A stretch of 64,000 nucleotides of DNA from Paramacrobiotus metropolitanus (Eukaryota; Tardigrada; Eutardigrada; Parachela; Macrobiotidae). This document shows, one piece after another, positions 22,694 to 33,667 of the stretch. Each line of letters starts with the position of its first letter. The first letter of the stretch is position 1. The position numbers and the translations under genes were made by a program. The notes beneath the pieces were generated by a model that was not told the origin of the DNA, did not search any database, and saw nothing but the letters and a program-made list of their open reading frames with translations. The stretch is from the NCBI RefSeq assembly GCF_019649055.1, contig NW_026570241.1:744001-808000 (forward strand). The letters run 5' to 3'.

Positions 22694-24041
22694 CTAGCGT
22701 GCATGAACATTGAACAAATTACTTGGGCCTGGTACTGTCCAGTCCTTGTTAGATTTATTTAAAAAGATAACATATGGGCAAGACACAACAATAGTCATTA
22801 AGTTTTTAACCAGCGACTTCGATTGCGGTAAGGCGGTAACCGGCCGGATGGTGTTGGCTCTTTTGTCCATACTGATCATGGCGTCACGTGCGACCATTCC
22901 CCTTGAACCTATTGCGAGGTGGTAGTAGTCCGCCTGCCAGCCGGCGCCGGTTAGTTGTTGTACCAGCGGGGGTGTAACGCGTGTGTGTTTCCGTGCCTCG
23001 GCATTGGCGAATCCATGTACGGTCTCAAAGGGAATGGTCAGCTCCGCTAAAATGAGACGCTTCTCCCAGCGGTTAATACAACACAAGTCAGGAGAAAGGG
23101 AAGTAGGGAAGACTTCAACAGGGAAAGTATTAACATGAGTCTCATAACTGTTAGGAATGAGATCACATAGAACTTCCCATTTAGTTTTATCAGCCACACC
23201 GGTCAAAGAGAGAAAGCTTGTAAGACGCTATTATGCCGCCAAGTGTATCTGTGGCTATTAAGCGATACCGGACAGTTATTAATTATGTGACACAGAGATC
23301 CTTTATCGGCCCCACACAAATCACACTTGGCTGACACAATCTGTCCCCACTTTAGTAAATTGGTAAAAGAGGGAGAAATATTCAGAGCCGATTCGATCAT
23401 AAAGGAAACGATGTTCTCAGAAAGATCATACAAAACAAATTTCCAAGGAGCATCAACTATCTGTGCCTTTGCAATTTCCCGCCACGCTCCCTGCTGAATT
23501 ACTGAGTGGATGCGGTTTTCTTTAGAAGCGGACACATGTTGCCTCACTTTCTTATTCACCAGCCTCTTAATTGCCGATTTATTAAACCCCGATTGCCTCC
23601 CAGCTTCGACCGTACACTGCACAATGTTCACAACAACAGAATCATTAGCACAAGCTGCGATAACACCCTCCCCAGCCATTACTGCAACAACAACATCTGC
23701 AGAGCATATCGCATCAGCGATGAAAGCTGCATGTGCTTGCAGATACACAGATTTTATCGACTTGAGGTTTAATCCCTCTTTCACGTAAAAGAAATCACAA
23801 TTAGCAGAATAGTCAAATTCAACAATTTTTTCAAGTATTTATTAACAAGTGCTTCGAGCGAGTTAACAGTAGATAAGCTAAGATCGTGCATTGTCAAGAC
23901 AAATCGCATGCATGACATGTATACACCGGTGCTTTCTTTGATGCCGAAGCAGTCACATGCGCCGATGGCAAAGCTTCGATTCCAGTCCTCACGGAATATA
24001 TTGTAGTATGACTGTATTAATGCACACTTGAAATCTTGCAC
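22694..24041 (-). mobile_element. 3' end of a decayed R2/RLE-type non-LTR retrotransposon
   Basis: Three minus-strand frames follow each other: 24041-23781, 23784-23203 and 23206-22694. The middle frame has a zinc knuckle CDLCGADKGSLCHIINNC followed by RYTWRHNSVL. The last frame has a PD-(D/E)xK-like core (PDLCCINRWEKRLILAELTI, then ETVHGFANAEARK). This order (end of RT region, knuckle, restriction-like endonuclease) is that of RLE-type elements, whose protein nicks DNA and primes cDNA. The RT core is missing and the frame is broken, so it is inactive. Confidence 0.7.
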
Positions 24042-24613
24042 CCGGGGAGCTAGATTAATATGTGCTTACAGTTATACATCTGCTCGAGCGATCCTAATTT
24101 GAGTGTTTCCGGATATACCAACCAACATTTCTTCAAAGAATAGCGACGCTGTAAGCGAGACAAGACCATCACGATAGTTACAACATGCACTTGGAGACAC
24201 CGCAGGCTAAAAAAAACCACAACGCCTTTGCGCTTGTCACCAGAAAAAAGGGGAAATTATTGGACTGAATTTTGATCAAACTAGGGGCAGCTATCATGTT
24301 CACCGTTGGTAAACGGATGCATTATACTGTACACCAGTGACCCCGATACCGTCGACAGAAATTTGCTCTACATTTAACGGACGTTAAAAATCTGGGTGGA
24401 ATTTGATATTCCTTTAAGGCCTAAAACATATAACTCGTCTTTTATAATTGAGATTGGTGGTACAAAACAGTCATAAGTTTTCTACAGAGTAAAAGAGTTT
24501 CATTGATTGTACAGTTTCAGCCGTCAAAGGAGATAGGTCGCCAGTTCACACAGAACATTCATTGCAGTCAAGTCAGCTGATGCTGTTTCCATGACAGAGG
24601 CCGCGTTTTCGGG
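24042..24613. other. spacer
   Basis: No gene or repeat recognised. Confidence 0.3.
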
Positions 24614-25051
24614 ATGGACTTCGATGCTGATCCGCTGGTGCAGAAACTTCGTCGGCCGTAGCTCGCCTGTTGGTGTCATCTTTCGGAGTTCCGCGACCGA
24701 GCGAGAGGCATCCTGTCCGAGAGGTCCGGGTGTTTCAGCACCTACGAGCGGTTCACGCAGGAGATACGCGGCATCGGGAACGCAGCTTGTGCCGATGTTG
24801 CATTGACGGTTGCCGCGGTGATTTGGAAGAACTGCACGGTCTGTCCAGGTGGTTGGTACTTGTGGGCGTCGTGGGAGGTGCCAGTTGCGTATGGTATGGG
24901 GAATGTGAATTCATTCGAACTGAGCCCTGATGTGTCTAGCATGTTGGAAGCAGATTTGCCGACACTTTATTTCGATCCGGCGAAACTTACTGCATGGAAG
25001 CAGGAAGCTGCGAATCTGGAAAGCTCCGATAATCGCCATCGTGTCGATTAG
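24614..25051 (+). pseudogene. unrecognised coding-like frame with one stop
   Basis: One frame runs 146 codons from ATG 24614 (MDFDADPLVQKL) to TAG 25049, broken only by TAG at 24659. It includes STYERFTQEIRGIGNAAC, CTVCPGGWYLWASW and LYFDPAKLTAWKQEAA. The base composition is more GC-rich than its surroundings, which suggests a past coding role. I do not recognise the family. Confidence 0.35.
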
Positions 25052-26571
25052 GTGAGAGGCTGTTGCCTGTCTCAAAGCTACGTCGGCAAATTAAAATCAT
25101 GCCGTGTTAGCGTAGCCTATCAGTCTGCAACAGACCTTTGAGCGGCAGCATTAAAAAGAGTTTGGATATTTTGATAAATGTTGATATCTTGTGTCTGTTT
25201 CTTTATGTACAGGTTAGATGGTACGTTTTTCTTCCTGTCTACCTTAATAATTATTATGATAGGTTACTTTGTATCTGTATGATGTGTTTAGTGCGTGCAC
25301 ACCATGTGGAACGGTCCAAAATTACTTTGTATCTGTAGTTAAGTACTCTGTAGATTGTCCTCCGTTTTACACCGCTATATTATAGACAGTTTTCTAAGAT
25401 ATTTTCGAGACAGACAGGAAATCGAACACACCACTTACGTCGACACAATCGCACCAGGAGGTACAGTACGTTAACAGGTTCAGCTGTGTCTGACTTCTTC
25501 AAGTTTTAGCGATGTCATGCATCGTTTGTCCGTCGCATTACTCTCTTGTAATGCTCGATGGAAAAGGTTCCCTTACCAACGCAACGGGATCAGTAACTGC
25601 TAGTGCTATTGATCGGAAAGGAGACTTTAGTGCAGGTGCGCTTTGAAGGATAAGCAGAAAATAAAGTAGGCCCCGACTGAAACCAATTGAAGGCTTGTAG
25701 TCAAGGTCCAAGGAATCTAATAATGTCGCTCAAATGCAACGCTCTTCAACGGAAATAATCGCACGTTAACGTTTCACAAGTTACTTCGCATTTCTGAAGC
25801 TTCTTAATAGGCACCGATTTATTGGAAACTTGACGTGCTTCATTGTTCTACGAGGTGACAAATGAAATCCTGCCTCTACCAGGTAAATTATCGGTACTTT
25901 ATAGTGCAACATATTCGTCCAGCAACACGTATTGAGCGGATTCGATTTATCCTAGGAAAGACCCCGAAAGAAAAGCTCTTGAGCAACACACTTCCTTCGA
26001 CATTTATTCTGTATGTGTCCGAGCCCACAACATCTAGTGGGAGAGCTTCTGTGAAGCGCCGGAGGAAACTCTCAAGTTGATCGCTTACATGAATGTGCTC
26101 ATGGCAAAACGGGATAATGCGATTCACGGATTCCTCGACACCGTGTCGATGACACGGTGTCATTCGTCATGTTTCTCGAAATTTTTTTGGTACAGCACTT
26201 CGCATGCCGCTATCGACAACAGATTAACGTTTCGTAACAATGAATGTTGTGGAAATTTGTAGTGCAGTGGACAACACGCAAAAGGTCCTTGTTGATCTTT
26301 ACTGGTGCTTTCTACATCGTGGGCTGAATTGTAACCCATAAAGCTTTCGAAATGCTGCGTAGATCTCTGAGTTAATTTTTTAGTGAAGACGCTCAGAATA
26401 CCTGTGCAGTACTAATGATATAGTGCAGTACTGAGTACAGATAATGATGGTGCGAATAAAGGAACCACTATGCACTCTTAAAATTGTACGGTATTTGCAC
26501 ATACGATAGTCAGTGGTTTAGTTTGCGTTAATTTTCCGGGGGCCTGCACAGTTCCCTGTAGCAGTGCTTTA
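25052..26571. other. spacer with perfect hairpin at 26137-26161
   Basis: GACACCGTGTC, GAT, GACACGGTGTC: an 11 bp perfect inverted repeat with 3-base loop. A 72-codon frame at 25862 and other short ORFs have no support. No gene recognised. Confidence 0.4.
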
Positions 26572-26579
26572 CACTATAG

Positions 26580-27141
26580 TAGAGATGGCAACGGCTCAGC
26601 CGAAGCCGTTTGAGCCGCGGCTAAGCCGGCTTCGGCTGAGCCGGCTCGACCCAAAATTGAAGCCGTAGCCGATGCTAGCCGAGCCGATTGGGCCGGCTCG
26701 GAGTATCAGCCAGCCGCGAGCCAGCCGTGAGCCGATGTCGGCTAACGGCTTGCGCATTGTGCGCGAAATGTGTTGGAAAGTTTAATTTCAGCTCTTTCGG
26801 CCCGTTGAAAGCCGATTTAGAGACTGACAAATCGATGATCTTATAAAATAAGTGCTGAATTTTTGTTTCGGAGACCTCTTTTTCCAATAAAAACTGACCA
26901 AAAACAGTTTTTGCTTAAAAAAGAACAGAAAAAATGTACTTTTCGGTGAAAAAATACTTGTGCTTTCCCGCGCTAAAAAACTATCGGCTAAGTCGGCTCG
27001 GAGCCGGCTTAGCCAGCTCGCGTTCAGAGCCGAGCCGTTAGAGCCGGCTCAGGTAGGTGAGCCGATACTTTCGAGCCGGCTCGCTGTTTTAGCCAGCCGC
27101 AGCCAGCCGATAAGCCATTAAGCCAGCCGTTGCCATCTCTA
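26580..27141. mobile_element. hAT-like non-autonomous element (MITE), 562 bp
   Basis: Ends are inverted: TAGAGATGGCAACGGCT at 26580 and AGCCGTTGCCATCTCTA ending at 27141. TAGAG...CTCTA fits the YARNG end rule of hAT transposons. It is flanked by CACTATAG (26572-26579) and CACTATGG (27142-27149), an 8 bp target duplication with one mismatch, the size known for hAT. Both subterminal regions are arrays of AGCCGGCTCG-like units; the AT-rich middle encodes no transposase. Confidence 0.8.
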
Positions 27142-27348
27142 CACTATGGTATAAAAACAGAAAGTGAGACTTTCTGCTGGAATAGTGTGAACGGCTTGTT
27201 TCTGGCAGGTCTATGGGAAATCTGTAACCAAATTGTTACACGCACGTGATTGGCACAATTTAGGGGCGTGGTTTAAGTACTATAAAAAGCTGATGGCTGA
27301 TAGGCAGTCGCACAGTGCGCTAAAATCTTAAGAAGGTTCAATAATGCA
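27142..27348. other. spacer before tRNA-like unit
   Basis: Contains ACTATAAAAAGCTG near 27279, a TATA-like motif. Nothing else recognised. Confidence 0.25.
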
Positions 27349-27420
27349 GCCAGTGTAGATCAGTGGTAATGCGGACAGATACAGACGCAGCTGGCACGGG
27401 TTCGAGTCCCGTCATCGGCA
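27349..27420 (+). ncRNA. tRNA-like Pol III unit
   Basis: Box A-like TAGATCAGTGG (27356) and perfect box B GGTTCGAGTCC (27399). The T arm ACGGG/CCCGT pairs fully; GCCAGTG pairs with CATCGGC with one mismatch and one wobble. A run of eight T follows at 27423, a Pol III terminator. The D and anticodon arms do not fold well, so this is a tRNA-derived sequence or decayed tRNA; no anticodon can be given. Confidence 0.5.
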
Positions 27421-27430
27421 GATTTTTTTT

Positions 27431-28622
27431 CTTCAATATCTTCATTAAATTCAGAAATTCATATTTAAATTCCATTTATAAAATCAGCAGTGTTCTCCTG
27501 TCGCAGGCGTCCGCCCTTCTAAGATGGTCCCGTCTACACATTGCGCAGACAGGCGATTCAACCTAGTGCTGGGGAAGTGATCGCACTGGCCGTGTTCCTG
27601 TTAGAAACTGTTTCTTCTACTGATGAAATAAATAAAATTATAAATAAAAAGCAGATGCATGTTTCGTATGCTCATTTTAACACTCATTCCTCGTGAATTA
27701 CGAAGATTCTTGATGCAGATACATGGTAATGCAACGGGAACAAAACAAGTTACAAGTACTACTTATATGTTTTTCTCGTGAACTTGAGCATAGGTTTATG
27801 GCTTTATGGCCAACGGTTTACATGGAGTTCCTATCCTCCTATGCTATGTCTACGAGAAAGAAAGCTGGCTGAACTTGACCTGTTCGCCATGAGAAGCCAT
27901 GTGTTTGGTATCAAAAAGTTTAGAATTATTTCTACACCTTTTGGTATGAAATTTGCATAGGTGTATCTCCAAATTCACGAAGCGCGGGCGTTAGGAAGTA
28001 CATAGCTGACAGCTTTATGTGATCTTGAATTTTTAACCATATTTACTGGTGGCGTGTTGTTGCGAGGCTAGTCCATAAATCAGAGTCAAATTGCATTTGT
28101 ATGTTAGGCTTACGAGGAACTTAGAATGGCTTTGGCTCACACTGGTTACCACAAATAGCTACTTGTATAGTATCAGAAGACTTCTGAATTTTTTCTCTAT
28201 CTTTCTAGACTTTGGTTTAAAAGTTTCAACAGAAACTGAAGGAGATGCGAGCGTTAAAGTTACAGTAACGTGCAAGTCGCTTGCAACAATCAGCCCTTAG
28301 CCACGCACTTACACCTAACTGTCAGCTGTGTACGGTTGCGCTATGCCTGCTTGGTGGGAAGACTGGTTGGGCAAGTATTGTATCCTTTTCGTGAATCGTA
28401 TCCAGCGTATCCCAAATATTCCCTTTCAATCCAGGCCACCGGAAGTAATTTCCAGAAGAAATTGTCACGTAGTGTTTTGAAAGTAAATTCCGTGCATATA
28501 AACTGTACGGCAGAGCAATAATTGTGACGCATTATCGAAAAAAAATTCATGATGGATCCGGATTTGCCTCGGGTTACATTTATTCTGATCACTCTGATGC
28601 AATCATTAAAAAAATTACTACG
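27431..28622. other. spacer up to the large element
   Basis: No gene recognised. ATGTCTACGAGAAAG near 27846 is shared with the foldback at 21244-21689. Confidence 0.3.
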
Positions 28623-28628
28623 CAGCTA
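28623..28628 (+). repeat. target site duplication, left (CAGCTA)
   Basis: CAGCTA directly before the left inverted repeat equals CAGCTA directly after the right one. Six bases is the known target duplication length of Polintons. Confidence 0.9.
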
Positions 28629-31600
28629 TGATGAATAGTACTCAAACTGGTGCTGTTGACGTCGCCCCTAACCCAGGGGCACCGACGGGCGGTAACCGTA
28701 TACGTCCAATGTTATAAGTAGGGGCGCACTGCCCCTGGCCCTTAACCTGCGCCCGGGCCGGGTTTTATATAAAACCCGCGCTATAGCAGCAACCTGCATA
28801 TTATACAGGAATAAAGCGCTGCAGCATACAGACGCTAATTCGTCTTGCCTCATTCTCTCTCTCGCTCTCTGTTTGTACACTTATACATTGCAGCCAGCAG
28901 GCGGCCAGCAAGCAGGCTCAGTTTCAGCGGTTCAGTCTCTCTCTCCCTCTATTCGCTCTCACGTGCATGCACCGAATGCACTTTTGCATTCATGAATGCA
29001 TCACTGGACATCTGCTTCACGCTCGCAACACGGTGCATAGTCAATCAGTGATAAGAAATCGATTTAGCATTTATTCCCATGCTCTTCACCCTGCAAATGT
29101 TTACAGTTATTTTCATTTTTATCCATTTAAGAGGCGCCCTGTATGTTGCGGTTGCTGTTTTTGCTCTTATCAGAATTTCATATGCTAACACGTTGACTTG
29201 TACGATGAGGTGAGTGAGAATGTGAGCGCCAGCGCGCCATTATGCATGCATTCATTTTCAAGACTGCCACATATGCAGTGCATATCTTCATCATTTTACG
29301 AAGAGAAATACTTGCGCATGTTATGCAGCTTTTTGTAAAGATGCCGCAATTAATTACGCAGTTAATTGTCACGGCAGCCGTAATAACAGTTTGTGCTGCC
29401 GTTGCATTGCAGCAACCTCTGTTAGCAAATGCCCACGGTCCCGCAACATACATCCCCTGTCCCTATTTCTGCGTTTGCCGTGAAACATTTTGGAAATGTT
29501 CCGACAGCAAGGCAAATCTGTGGCCGTTAGACAATCAGCCAACCGCGATCGTGAAGGGAGTGCAGATGCTGGATATGACCGGATCGGATGTCAACGTTCT
29601 CCCCAACTGGCCGCCAACCCACAACTTCCCTGATCTGCAGATGATTTTTCTGTCTCAGACTGTGTTTGACGGTTCCCGTCGCTGTAGAGAGTTGGAGTGT
29701 CTGGAGAAGTTGGGACTGCGAATTATCGCCAACCGCTGCCCGGCAGGTAGAAACAGTTAATACGCACCAGCAAAGGTCCTATTATGAATGTGCCAGTCAA
29801 AGAATTATATTGAATGCTAGTTTCCTGATAAATATGACATAAATCGAACAAAAATTGTTTTAACGGATATTTCAGATTTACGCAGTGGATGTGGATTTCC
29901 TCCATGCTGTTCGTGGACTTCCGCTCAACCGCCTTCTCAGTCGCCGGTCTCGACGGTTACTGAGTCTTGGTCAACCACCGCAATTCCTCGGGATAGAGAC
30001 TCGAGCACCCGGGCCATGACTCCAACCGGCGCTGACGCTAGCGGTAAGACCACAGCAGCAACAACACCTTTGTCAGCGGCAGCAGATGGCGACACATACA
30101 ATATTAGTAGCGTGACTGCCGCAGCAGAGGCTGTTGCCAATACTACATCAGTAATAATGGGGCAAAGTACAGCAGCGTTATCATTATTGTTTTCCACTAC
30201 TGCTACACCGTTGCCGTTGACGCGGCCGCCGCTCCCGTCCACTGCAGCGGCTATCACTCACCGGTCCACACGACGATGGACATTGACCACCCCACCACCG
30301 CCGTCACCACCACAACAACGGCAGGCGGTGGCAGTAAGCTCGTGAGTGATCTGCCAGTGGTTATGCAGCCGCCTGACACAGCGACTCCTCATTGGCAACA
30401 GTCAACCACAATGCGCAACCTCGTGACACCCCTTTCACAGCAACTAGATTTTCGAGAAAGACTACACCATCAACAACGTCGTCATCACCTCGCCCGCTCA
30501 CCACCACCCCCACCACTACTGCCCATAGCTTAAGCGTTACCACCACGATAACAACAGCAACACAAGGGCCTAGTGCAACGGCGAAGGTGTCAACAAAAGC
30601 CATCAGTGACGGCTTCAGACCTACGGTTCCGTTGTGGTCGCCATTGGTGTTATGGCCTACGACAACGACGCCGACGCCAGTTTTCATTAACGCTAGCACC
30701 AGTGCCAGGCTTCCGCTGCACGTGCTGACATTCATACATAATGACAGTAGAGGCGACGGGGGCAGCGGAAATCATGTTCTAACTGATTCTAACGCAACAT
30801 TGCTGTTGTCATCTGCTGTGGCATCCACCAGCTTCGACTTCAGCAGCAGCGAGACCACCACCACCACTGCAAGCACTACCGTCTCCACCACTACCACCAC
30901 CAGCACTACTGACACCACCACGTCCAATGCATGTAATACTACCTGTCCGCCTTGTATGCTTGCGGGAGTGAGGTGCAGCGTGGACTGGCCGTAGATCCGT
31001 ACACTGTAGCTGGCATAACGGTCGGCATCCTTTTCCTGATCGGCCTGACGGTGCTGTGTATCGCGTGGAAGCGTGGTTTTCGTGTCGGTCGGACTGTCAA
31101 CAGTGCCCGCAGCCATGATGTCGGGGCAGCACGGCCGACAGCTCCCCATGGTCGCCAAAACCGCCCCGAACGAGATGCCGAAGCCGGTCGTGTTCCACCC
31201 CACCAGCAGCCCCGAACGCCAATTTTCAAAAGAAATCGCTCGTCGGTATCGCCTTCGCGATCACAGCATCACTGGTTTTCACCAACAACCAGCCGAAGCC
31301 CGCCTCGTACTCGCCATATGCCGACGCCACGTCCCAGTCCATTCGCGTCCCTCTTCGCAGCGCGTCGACACACAGACCGCCTGTCTCCGGTTCGCCCGCA
31401 TGAGGCCGTAGTCCATCACAACCCCGAGTACAATGGGCTGCCGCGGAACGACGCTGATAACATGCACCACCGTGACCATAGCCAAGACGAAAGGATTTAC
31501 CAGAACGTGGACCTTGGCGGCAACAACCCAATTCCAGCGGACGGCGGTGAGTTTTGTATGTTATCAGTATTCGATAAAATAAATATTTCCGTTTGTAATT

Positions 31601-31765
31601 AGGGCTGCAAAATCGCCATCCTATAAATCTGCTGGATTTTGGCTACGAGAGCAACAGCAACAGCAACAACCAGCACCACGGCGTCAACGACCAAGTTGCC
31701 CAACCTGATATTCCACCAGGTAAGGATTTTTAGCAAGCGCGCCTATGACAAACCACGCAATAATC
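28629..31765 (+). repeat. left terminal inverted repeat (3,137 bp)
   Basis: Begins TGATGAATAGTACT and matches the reverse complement of 52794-55930 until CGCAATAATC at 31765, where the two sides part abruptly. Nearly all differences I see are one-base changes in homopolymer runs (near 29110, 29596, 29850, 30288, 30432, 30755). Confidence 0.92.
28759..28778. promoter_or_regulatory. perfect palindrome with TATA core, left
   Basis: CGGGTTTTATATAAAACCCG is a perfect 20 bp palindrome 130 bases from the left end, repeated at the mirrored place. It could be a bidirectional TATA promoter or a protein binding site used in replication; which is not decided by sequence. Confidence 0.5.
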
Positions 31766-32403
31766 GAGAAGTTTGTGGGTTAGCATCGTTGCCGCCGGAA
31801 GCATCATCGTCGTCGTCTTCGGTTTCCTCCCCGCGACAGCAATACTTGTTTCGCGTCAGCGAAGAAGGTAACACCCAAGCAAATAGTCTGTAAATGTTCA
31901 GATAATTTTACTTTCTGAGTAATTCCTGTATAGGTTTTCGTCTGCCGCTGCAAAGCAGCCTCAATGCTGAACGGGAGATGGACACCATCGACGAGAATGA
32001 CAATGAATGGGAGGATGAAGATGAGGAGGGAGACGATGACGGCGACGTTAAGCACCATGTAGTCGGCAGCGGCCACGACGACGACGACCAAAATAACGAC
32101 CGTGACGACTATGGTAATTATAAATAATAATTATGAAAATATCTCCTAAACAACACATCGCTTCTATGAACAGGGCGCGAAGAGCCACCGGTGAGCGGTG
32201 ACCTGGGCGTTGGTCAAGGCAAACAGCAACAATACTATGACTATCCGTATGACTATCCCCTGCCGCAGTCGGAGAGCGAACATCCAGCTGGGCACCGTGG
32301 GCGCGGAGGGCGCAGAGGAAGAGGAGGGCGAGGACGCGGCGGTCGGGGTGGAGCGCCCGAGTGGTGCCGAGAAGCCGGAAGTCGCCTGTCCAGACTGGAG
32401 TGA
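29242..32403 (+). CDS. inverted-repeat-encoded membrane protein, left copy (acidic/RGG tail)
   Basis: Probable six exons, all with phase-1 introns: 29242-29746, 29876-31546, 31603-31719, 31784-31867, 31934-32113, 32174-32403. Exon 1 has a signal anchor (LIVTAAVITVCAAVAL) and an LRR N-cap-like Cys cluster (CPYFCVCRETFWKC) plus one LRR-like stretch. Exon 2 is a long Ser/Thr-rich, mucin-like stalk, then a membrane span (VAGITVGILFLIGLTVLCIA) and a basic Pro/Ser tail. Exons 4-6, outside the inverted repeat, add poly-Ser, very acidic, then Tyr-rich and RGG-rich segments. Frame changes occur within exon 2 near 30288 and 30432, and near 30950 in both copies. Role unknown; a surface or attachment protein is a guess. 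Confidence 0.6.
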
Positions 32404-32752
32404 AATGGCTTATTGTTTTGGGACGTAAGGAGTTTCTTCTTCTCTCCTCAATTCGTCTTTTGTTATATAAATGTACAGCTTTTTGTTGTTTTGTCGGGTC
32501 GAAAATTATTTCTGGAAATTAAATCCCTTTTTTGTATAATACAAGTCTTAGGAGCGGCGGCGGCTTTATACGCTGTATTTACTTTAGCCCTAAATGGTAA
32601 CTATGATTTGTTTCTTGAATTTTTCAATAATAAACAGCAAACGGAAGTAATGGCCAAGTCAGCTTTCCCGTCAGTTTTTATTTCCGGTAACAACACGGTA
32701 ACAGAAGCAGTTCATTGTGCAAACAAGAAACGATGTAAAAAGTCCCGGATGT
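32404..32752. other. 3' flank of the left membrane-protein gene
   Basis: AATAAA near 32627 could end its transcript. A 117-codon open frame lies here but shows no domain. Confidence 0.35.
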
Positions 32753-33106
32753 TCATGCACTATTAATTGGGACGGGTGGGCTGGAACTAGTTCCCATGCG
32801 CTTGCTAACAACTACTTGCATCTGGCAGTTCAGACATAACAGTCGCAGTTTTCCACGTTTTCGAATAATCAGAGTGCAGCAGCTAGCACAGCGCGGACAT
32901 TGTACAAAACATTTGAAGTAGTTTTTCAGCACTTGTTGCACATGGCGGACGTTGAAGTGGCGATAGATGTCAATATAGGTGTATTTCCGGTAAACATCCG
33001 GGACGTATGTAGTTGGCGGTTGTGGCTCTAGTCCTGGGCGCGAGATAACAGTAGCGCGCAGTGATGTTTGGAAATAAACATCAAGAGGTATCAAGGGCTG
33101 CTCCAT
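32753..33106 (-). CDS. eIF2-beta-like zinc-ribbon protein (117 aa)
   Basis: ATG at 33106. The core QQVLKNYFKCFVQCPRC...LCLNC (Cys70, Cys73, Cys91, Cys94) has the layout of the C-terminal zinc ribbon of translation factor eIF2-beta: a helix ending in Y-[IF]-K-x-[YF]-V-x-C, then C-x2-C-x17-C-x2-C. The rest of eIF2-beta (Lys blocks, full helix-turn-helix) is absent; the cell protein is about three times longer. In the cell this part belongs to the eIF2 complex that brings initiator tRNA. A viral copy could alter translation or its shut-off. It neighbours the dsRNA-binding protein on the same strand. Could also be an unrelated zinc ribbon. Confidence 0.55.
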   Translation of the reverse strand: MEQPLIPLDVYFQTSLRATVISRPGLEPQPPTTYVPDVYRKYTYIDIYRHFNVRHVQQVLKNYFKCFVQCPRCASCCTLIIRKRGKLRLLCLNCQMQVVVSKRMGTSSSPPVPINSA

Positions 33107-33327
33107 GATGTTTTGAAAGTGGTAAAAGTTAGACAGGCGTGTCAGACATACCAGGCTGTGGTGATGGATAACGATAGGTGTTGGAAGCGGCTGTAAAATA
33201 TCTTATGTATATATTTTAAAAAGGAAAAACGATGTGATCTACATAGTACAAATCATAAAAACAGTATGACACACCGGAGTACGGTGATGACTAATAGTAG
33301 GTGTTGGAAGTGGCTGCAATATGTCTT
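33107..33327. other. short spacer with direct repeat
   Basis: GTGTTGGAAG and GGCTGTAAAATATCTT recur near 33300 (GTGTTGGAAG, GGCTGCAATATGTCTT), a duplication of about 130 bases. No gene. Confidence 0.4.
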
Positions 33328-33329
33328 CT

Positions 33330-33354
33330 ATATATATATATATATATATATATT
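33330..33354. repeat. (TA)n microsatellite
   Basis: Uninterrupted TA run of about 12 units. Confidence 0.9.
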
Positions 33355-33667
33355 ATACAACGAGAAACGAGGTGATCTACTTACCAGAATAAGCGATAAG
33401 GCCAGGTGAGAAGGTAATGGGGATGGTGATCTGTCGGCGGTGCTGGTGCTGGTGGACATATTTACAGTAAGAGAAATATTATCCTGCTCAGTGGTGTTCT
33501 CGTAGCTGCCGCCGGCGCCGTTTTCGGAGAAATGGACAGGCGTGGGTGGAGGAACGGGTATTGTCGGCGGTGTGTTTTCGCGGTAGTCTTCACTTGTAGC
33601 ATTGTTACCAGCGGTGTATGGTGGCGGGGGCGAGGCAGGCGGCTGCTGTTGCTGCTCCTGTTCACAA

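Noticed and set aside
22934-23100. Retrotransposon remnant as a bacterial-type restriction endonuclease gene.
   Set aside because: The zinc knuckle and RYTWRH segment before it place it in an RLE-type retrotransposon.
30016-31000. Long Thr/Ser-rich and Val-rich ORFs on both strands of the inverted repeats as separate genes.
   Set aside because: They are frames of one Thr/Ser-rich stalk exon and its reverse strand; splice phases link the plus-strand parts to one gene.
33330-33354. TA repeat as an origin or CRISPR-like array.
   Set aside because: Plain dinucleotide microsatellite; no spacers and no replication context.
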